A stretch of 64,000 nt of DNA from Blastochloris sulfoviridis (GTDB taxonomy: Bacteria > Pseudomonadota > Alphaproteobacteria > Rhizobiales > Xanthobacteraceae). Position 1 is the first letter of the stretch. The number at the start of each line of letters is the position of its first letter. Positions 60,417 to 64,000 of the stretch are shown in pieces. The stretch spans positions 86,139 to 150,138 of the forward strand of contig NZ_VWPL01000007.1 in the NCBI RefSeq assembly GCF_008630065.1, read 5' to 3'. The notes under the pieces are model-generated. The model ran no database searches, was not told where the DNA came from, and saw only the letters and a list, made by a program, of their open reading frames with translations. A program made the translations under genes and the position numbers.

Positions 60417-61091
60417 ATGCAGCATAAGCGTATGTCGGATCTGCACGGACATATCGAACGATCGGTACCCCCCGGCAGCTCGATCGATCCGAGCGTGTGG
60501 AGCGCCATGGCTATGATGCACGAGCCTTTGAGTGTGGGAGGCGTCATCCGGAAACTCTGGTCCGGCGAAGCCTCCCTCTATCGCGACCATCTGTCGAGGC
60601 TGGCCCCCGACGACCGCCGGCTGCGGTTCGGCATGGACGCCGCCGACGACGCCATTGCCGCGCACGCCGCCAAGGCGTTCGGCGGCGGCGCGGTGATCCA
60701 CGGCTTCTTCATAGATGGCGTGCTGCGCGGCGCCGCCGAGCTGCACATTCTCGGCTCCAAGCCGCCGGTCGAGGCCGAGATCGCCTTCAGCGTCGAGGCC
60801 GAGTACCGCAATTCCGGCGTCGGCTCGGCGCTGTTCGGCCGCACCTTGCTGGTGGCGCGCAATCGCGGCGTCGCCACGGTGACCATGAGCTGCCTGCCCT
60901 CGAACCGGCCGATGCAGTCGCTGGCCAAGAAGTTCGAGGCCAAGATCAAGTACAATCTCGCCGACGTCATCGGCGAGCTGAAGACCCCAGGCCCGACGCC
61001 GATCTCGCTGTGGCGGGAAATGGTGACCGACGGCACCGACCTCGCCGCCAGCCTGATGGACGTCCAGGTCCGCGCCCTGCGGGTGGATTGA
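60417..61091 (+). CDS. GNAT-family acetyltransferase-like protein (paralogue 2)
   Basis: The 224-residue protein has a GNAT core (DRRLRFGMDAADDAI; EAEIAFSVEAEYRNSGVGSALFGRTLLVARNRGV; MSCLPSNRPMQSLAKKF). It resembles the GNAT gene at 16614 in order of motifs and in the start context ATGCAGCA. ATG 60432 (MSDLHGH) is an alternative start. Substrate unknown. It is related to the C-terminal GNAT domains seen in large acetyltransferases, but here it stands alone. Confidence 0.78.
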   Translation: MQHKRMSDLHGHIERSVPPGSSIDPSVWSAMAMMHEPLSVGGVIRKLWSGEASLYRDHLSRLAPDDRRLRFGMDAADDAIAAHAAKAFGGGAVIHGFFIDGVLRGAAELHILGSKPPVEAEIAFSVEAEYRNSGVGSALFGRTLLVARNRGVATVTMSCLPSNRPMQSLAKKFEAKIKYNLADVIGELKTPGPTPISLWREMVTDGTDLAASLMDVQVRALRVD

Positions 61092-61759
61092 TGCCCCTCC
61101 GCGCGGAGCTTGACTTCGGGGTGACCCGTCGCCAGCGACCGGGCCGACAGCCTCCGATCCACGCAGCCTGACATGATACCAACGGCCGCGAACGCGGACC
61201 GTTGGTTCCGGTCGCGGATTTTCGCGAAATATCTGATTTCGGATGAGAAAATTCGCGAGAGTCAACGGCCCCACGCGTCAGCGTTTGGGGCCGTTGGTAT
61301 GAGATGCGGGCGCGCTCTCACCGTGGTCCTCGCCGGGCTTGGCCCGGCGATCTCGATGGGAACGCGGCGGTGTCGGACAAGAGGACGGCAGGCGGGATGA
61401 CCAGGGTGTCGGGATCGCCGGGACAAGCCCGGCGATGATGGGGGCGGTGCGTAAATACCGCAATGACCCGCAGACTCACGGCCACGCCTGCCGGCACGAG
61501 ATCGGCCACCTCGCGCCTTTCGGCGTTCACTCCCAGCACATGCTTCGCCGGAGCGGGACAGCGCCCTGACGCAGGCCGGGCGGCGGCCCGGCACGCCATC
61601 GCCGATCGCACCCCGCCGATCCGATCTGTCCTGCCGGCCGTATCTCCCGCAGTGCGATCGGCGGCATCGCGGTGCGATGCGTCATACGGGTTCCGGCTGA
61701 TCAGGCCTTCCTTTCGAGCCGTATTCCGATCCAAGCTGGGGCAAGCGGGGGAAATCAAG
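61092..61759. other. Intergenic region with several palindromic elements
   Basis: About 670 bases without a supported gene. It contains the 125-bp inverted-repeat element at 61176-61300 and a pair of rhizobial-type palindromes (CGCCGGGCTTGGCCCGGCG near 61327-61345; CGCCGGGACAAGCCCGGCG near 61417-61435). A family B fragment lies near 61683-61725. Confidence 0.6.
61176..61300. repeat. MITE-like element with 12-bp perfect terminal inverted repeats
   Basis: ATACCAACGGCC at 61176-61187 is matched by GGCCGTTGGTAT at 61289-61300. Internal palindromic stretches include TTCGCGAAAT and AAATTCGCGA. A related partial copy begins at 42174 (GATACCAGCCCCAGCGAACG...CCGCTGGTTTCGG), right after sdhB. No coding capacity. 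Confidence 0.6.
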
Positions 61760-62131
61760 ATGGAATTGGCGTTCTGGTGCGTCCTGGTCATGGGCGTGTT
61801 GCCGGTGGTGACCGTGGGAATCGCAAAGGCGCGCGGCGTGGACAACCACGCGCCGCGCGACTGGGCGCAGACCATCGACGGCTACCGCAAGCGCGCCTAT
61901 GCCGCCCACCTCAATCATTACGAAGCGTTCCCGCTGTTCGCGGCCGCCGTGCTGGTGGCGGCGACGCAGGGCGCGCCGATGGCGACGGTCAATGCGCTTG
62001 CTGGCGCGGTGGTGACCGCCCGCCTCCTCTATACGGCGTGCTACATCGCCGATCTGGCGACGCTGCGCTCGCTGGTGTGGCTGGCGGGCTGGGGCCTGAC
62101 CATCGCCATCTTCGTGCTGCCGGCGGTGTGA
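61760..62131 (+). CDS. MAPEG-family membrane protein
   Basis: The 123-residue protein has four hydrophobic helices. It has the MAPEG-like motif GYRKRAYAAHLNHYEAFPLFAAAVLVA near residues 35-60. Eukaryotic relatives are glutathione-dependent membrane enzymes; bacterial members are mostly uncharacterised. ATG 61760 follows GGGGGAAATCAAG. Confidence 0.85.
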   Translation: MELAFWCVLVMGVLPVVTVGIAKARGVDNHAPRDWAQTIDGYRKRAYAAHLNHYEAFPLFAAAVLVAATQGAPMATVNALAGAVVTARLLYTACYIADLATLRSLVWLAGWGLTIAIFVLPAV

Positions 62132-62186
62132 CCCCCACGCCTCTGCCGGCTTGACCGCGCGGCGCGCGCCCGTCCGCGGGAGCCGT

Positions 62187-62384
62187 TCAGCCGGCTTGGC
62201 GCTCCGGCTTGTCCCCGCCGGACAGCGCCGTGGTCAGGCCAAGCTCGTTCAGCTTGGCCATGATGGACTCGACCGGCCGCTTCAGACGCATGCTGATCAT
62301 GTGGACCGGAACACGCTCGTTCGCGAGTTCCCGCAAGGCGTGGACCGCCTCGGCATTCCAGCCGATCCGATCGGTTTCGTCCAT
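62187..62384 (-). CDS. Small HTH-like hypothetical protein
   Basis: The 65-residue protein (MDETDRIGWNAEAVHALREL...) has a helix-turn-helix-like second half (VPVHMISMRLKRPVESIMAKLNELGL). Small proteins of this pattern are common in rhizobial genomes and resemble the N-terminal GcrA/SANT-like fold. Function unknown. It lies next to an IS element. Confidence 0.7.
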   Translation of the reverse strand: MDETDRIGWNAEAVHALRELANERVPVHMISMRLKRPVESIMAKLNELGLTTALSGGDKPERQAG

Positions 62385-62565
62385 GAGAGCCTCCCGTGCG
62401 TGAGGTTTCCGTGCGTGCGGTGTCTCCCACCCGGCCGGAGCCGGCCGGATGCTTTGGAACAACCGTGGGCGCGCGCAGAGGTTCCTCCGGACACGGAATC
62501 GCCCCGTTTCGCCGGCGACGGCGGGCGCGAATGAAAGCGCCTCCCGCCGGGCGCCGAGTCGTTTC

Positions 62566-63879
62566 TGTTCAACCGGGAAGATGGTCGACACTTTGGACCG
62601 GGATGATGGTCGACAGGTCTGGGTTGGGGTTTGCGGTTTGTTCCGCCGGTTCGCGGAGCCCCGTCCGGGGCGGAGCGAAGCGGCGGAACAAACCGCGGCG
62701 ATCGATCAGGCCGATGTCGTGCGCGCAGAAGCGCACGACATGGTCGCCCGTCTCGAGTTCCTCGAGGCCGAGCAGCTCGCCCGCGAAGGCTTCGCCGATG
62801 AAGACGTGCTCGCCCTTCCATTTGATGTCGCCGGCCGGCCGCACCCGGCGCACCTGATGATCGGCGTCGTACCAGGGGTCCTCGACGGTCTCCGGCATCG
62901 CCCGCGAGGATGCGACGTAGACATCGGCCGGGGGATGCTGCGCCAGCGCCTCGTGCGGCCGCTCCTCGTTGTAGTGCCGGCGGAACGCATCGAAGCGCGC
63001 CTGCTGCTCGGTCGCCGTCGCCGCCGCGGGATGCGTCGTCTGCTCCTTCAGGGTCCGGTGCATGCGCTCGTGCCGGCCGTTCTCCTGCGGCGAAGCCGGC
63101 CGAATGAAATGCGGCGCGATGCCGAGCTTGAGCCACCACACCGACAGCCGCGTCAGTCCGCCCACACCGGTCGAGCCGAATGGCGGCCCGTTGTCGCAGC
63201 GGATCGCCTTCGGCAGGCCGTGCTCGCGGAACGCCTGCGCGAACACCGGGCGAACCCCCGCCGCGGTCGGCGGCACAACCCGCACCTCGATCAGGAACCG
63301 CGTGACCCCGTCGGTCAGCGTCAAAGGATCGATCCGGCGCCCGTTCCGCGTCCGGAACCAGCCCTTGAAATCCGCGCTCCACTCGTCGTTCGGCGCCACC
63401 GCCGCCACGAACGAGCGAGCCTGGTCGATCGGACGCCGCCGCCGCTTCACCGGCGCGACCAGCCCGGCCGCCTTCACGATGTCGCCGATCGTCGAGGCCG
63501 CCGGCCACCTCACCTCGGGCGCCTCCCGCTGCAACCGCGCCAGAAGCTTGCGCGGCCCGAAATGCGGAAACCGCCGCCGAAGCCGCACGATCTCCTCCGC
63601 CAGCGCCGCCGGGGTGCGGTGCGGACACCGCAGCGGCGCGTGCGACCGCTCCACGAACCAGTCCGCAGCCCCACTCGCCCGCCGCGCACGCCACGCATGG
63701 AACGTATCCCGGCTCACCTCGTAGCGCCGGCAGAGCTCCGATACGCTCCACGCCCCTGTGTCGTAATCCGACAGCATCCGGATCCGCTGCTCCATCCGAC
63801 AGGTCTCCAAAAATGGCATCGAAGGTCCTCCCTCCAATGCACTGTGACCTGTCGACCATCTGCCCGGTCTGAACTGTCA
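62566..63879 (-). mobile_element. IS481-family insertion sequence
   Basis: The element holds one transposase gene flanked by imperfect inverted repeats. The left end is TGTTCAACCGGGAAGATGG followed by TCGACA. The right end, read from outside, is TGACAGTTCAGACCGGGC then AGATGGTCGACA. A second GATGGTCGACA box lies just inside the left end. I could not find a convincing target-site duplication. It looks intact. Confidence 0.8.
62569..63819 (-). CDS. IS481-family transposase
   Basis: The 416-residue protein has an N-terminal HTH (MLSDYDTGAWSVSELCRRYEVSRDTFHAW) and an rve-type DDE catalytic domain. The first Asp is in ADFKGWF, the second in CDNGPPF and the Glu in PQENGRHERMHRTL. The C-terminal region ends inside the left inverted repeat. 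The reading frame appears complete. ATG 63819 is chosen over a TTG six codons upstream. Confidence 0.9.
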   Translation of the reverse strand: MPFLETCRMEQRIRMLSDYDTGAWSVSELCRRYEVSRDTFHAWRARRASGAADWFVERSHAPLRCPHRTPAALAEEIVRLRRRFPHFGPRKLLARLQREAPEVRWPAASTIGDIVKAAGLVAPVKRRRRPIDQARSFVAAVAPNDEWSADFKGWFRTRNGRRIDPLTLTDGVTRFLIEVRVVPPTAAGVRPVFAQAFREHGLPKAIRCDNGPPFGSTGVGGLTRLSVWWLKLGIAPHFIRPASPQENGRHERMHRTLKEQTTHPAAATATEQQARFDAFRRHYNEERPHEALAQHPPADVYVASSRAMPETVEDPWYDADHQVRRVRPAGDIKWKGEHVFIGEAFAGELLGLEELETGDHVVRFCAHDIGLIDRRGLFRRFAPPRTGLREPAEQTANPNPDLSTIIPVQSVDHLPG

Positions 63880-63940
63880 GGACTCTACCCGGTCCGTACC
63901 GCGAGGCCCCCCACCCCCGACCCCAGGGTTATCGCATATA

Positions 63941-63970
63941 AGCAAAGAGTTCGAAGAAGAACTCTTTGCT
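63941..63970. terminator. Perfect 12-bp hairpin at the window end
   Basis: AGCAAAGAGTTC-GAAGAA-GAACTCTTTGCT is a flawless stem in AT-rich DNA outside the IS element. There is no clear T-run on either side. It is either a terminator of a gene beyond the window or an inverted-repeat end of another element. Confidence 0.45.
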
Positions 63971-64000
63971 CCAAAGCGCGAGGTTCATTTTTCTCGATAC

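Overview
The window is high-GC DNA with dense, tightly coupled operons. It looks like a chromosome segment of an alphaproteobacterium of the order Hyphomicrobiales, possibly a purple phototroph. The signs are an mdh-sucC-sucD-sucA-sucB-lpdA cluster, an sdhCDAB operon, a mesaconyl-CoA hydratase gene, a carotenoid phytoene desaturase, rhizobial-type intergenic palindromes and a complete oxidative (reverse) dsr gene set. The taxonomic placement is inference, not a match to a known genome.

Layout. 1-5.4 kb: a urea ABC transporter operon (urtABCDE, reverse strand, urtE cut by the window edge) behind a sigma-54 promoter candidate. 5.7-9 kb: a PHA synthase, a PadR regulator and a small ORF. 9-14.8 kb: an RND efflux pump with its membrane fusion protein, a divergent ArsR regulator of the BigR/SqrR persulfide-sensor type and a tandem rhodanese. 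14.9-29.6 kb: cysG (siroheme synthesis), a GNAT gene and the reverse-strand operon dsrABEFHCMKLJOPN. 29.8-35.2 kb, forward strand: tiny coupled ORFs, a sulfide:quinone oxidoreductase-like flavoprotein, a YeiH/UPF0324 membrane protein, dsrE2, tusA and a second BigR/SqrR-like regulator. 35.3-38.3 kb: a CitE-type malyl-CoA enzyme, mesaconyl-CoA hydratase and a LysR regulator. 38.6-42.2 kb: sdhCDAB. 42.3-49 kb: crtI, an SDR-like protein, a DUF2269 protein, a TPR lipoprotein and ribosomal protein S21. 47.5-57.7 kb: the TCA cluster, interrupted by a DUF4160/DUF2442 pair and by a lower-GC membrane-protein gene. 58-62.4 kb: TetR, a ZapE/AFG1 ATPase, a second GNAT, a MAPEG protein and a small HTH-like protein. 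62.6-63.9 kb: an IS481-type element.

How it fits together. SQR would feed sulfane sulfur into a relay of rhodanese, TusA, DsrE2, DsrEFH and DsrC. DsrAB, whose siroheme precursor needs CysG and whose siroheme amide needs DsrN, oxidises it, and DsrMKJOP and DsrL handle the electrons. The sulfur block is bracketed by two ArsR proteins that carry the paired cysteines of persulfide sensors. A perfect ATTC-N8-GAAT inverted repeat lies in the dsrA promoter region, with related N8-spaced repeats at dsrE2-tusA and at both regulator genes. This suggests one sulfane-sulfur-responsive regulon and is the most interesting hypothesis here. Several families of palindromic intergenic repeats are scattered through the window, one of them running into the 3' end of dsrP.
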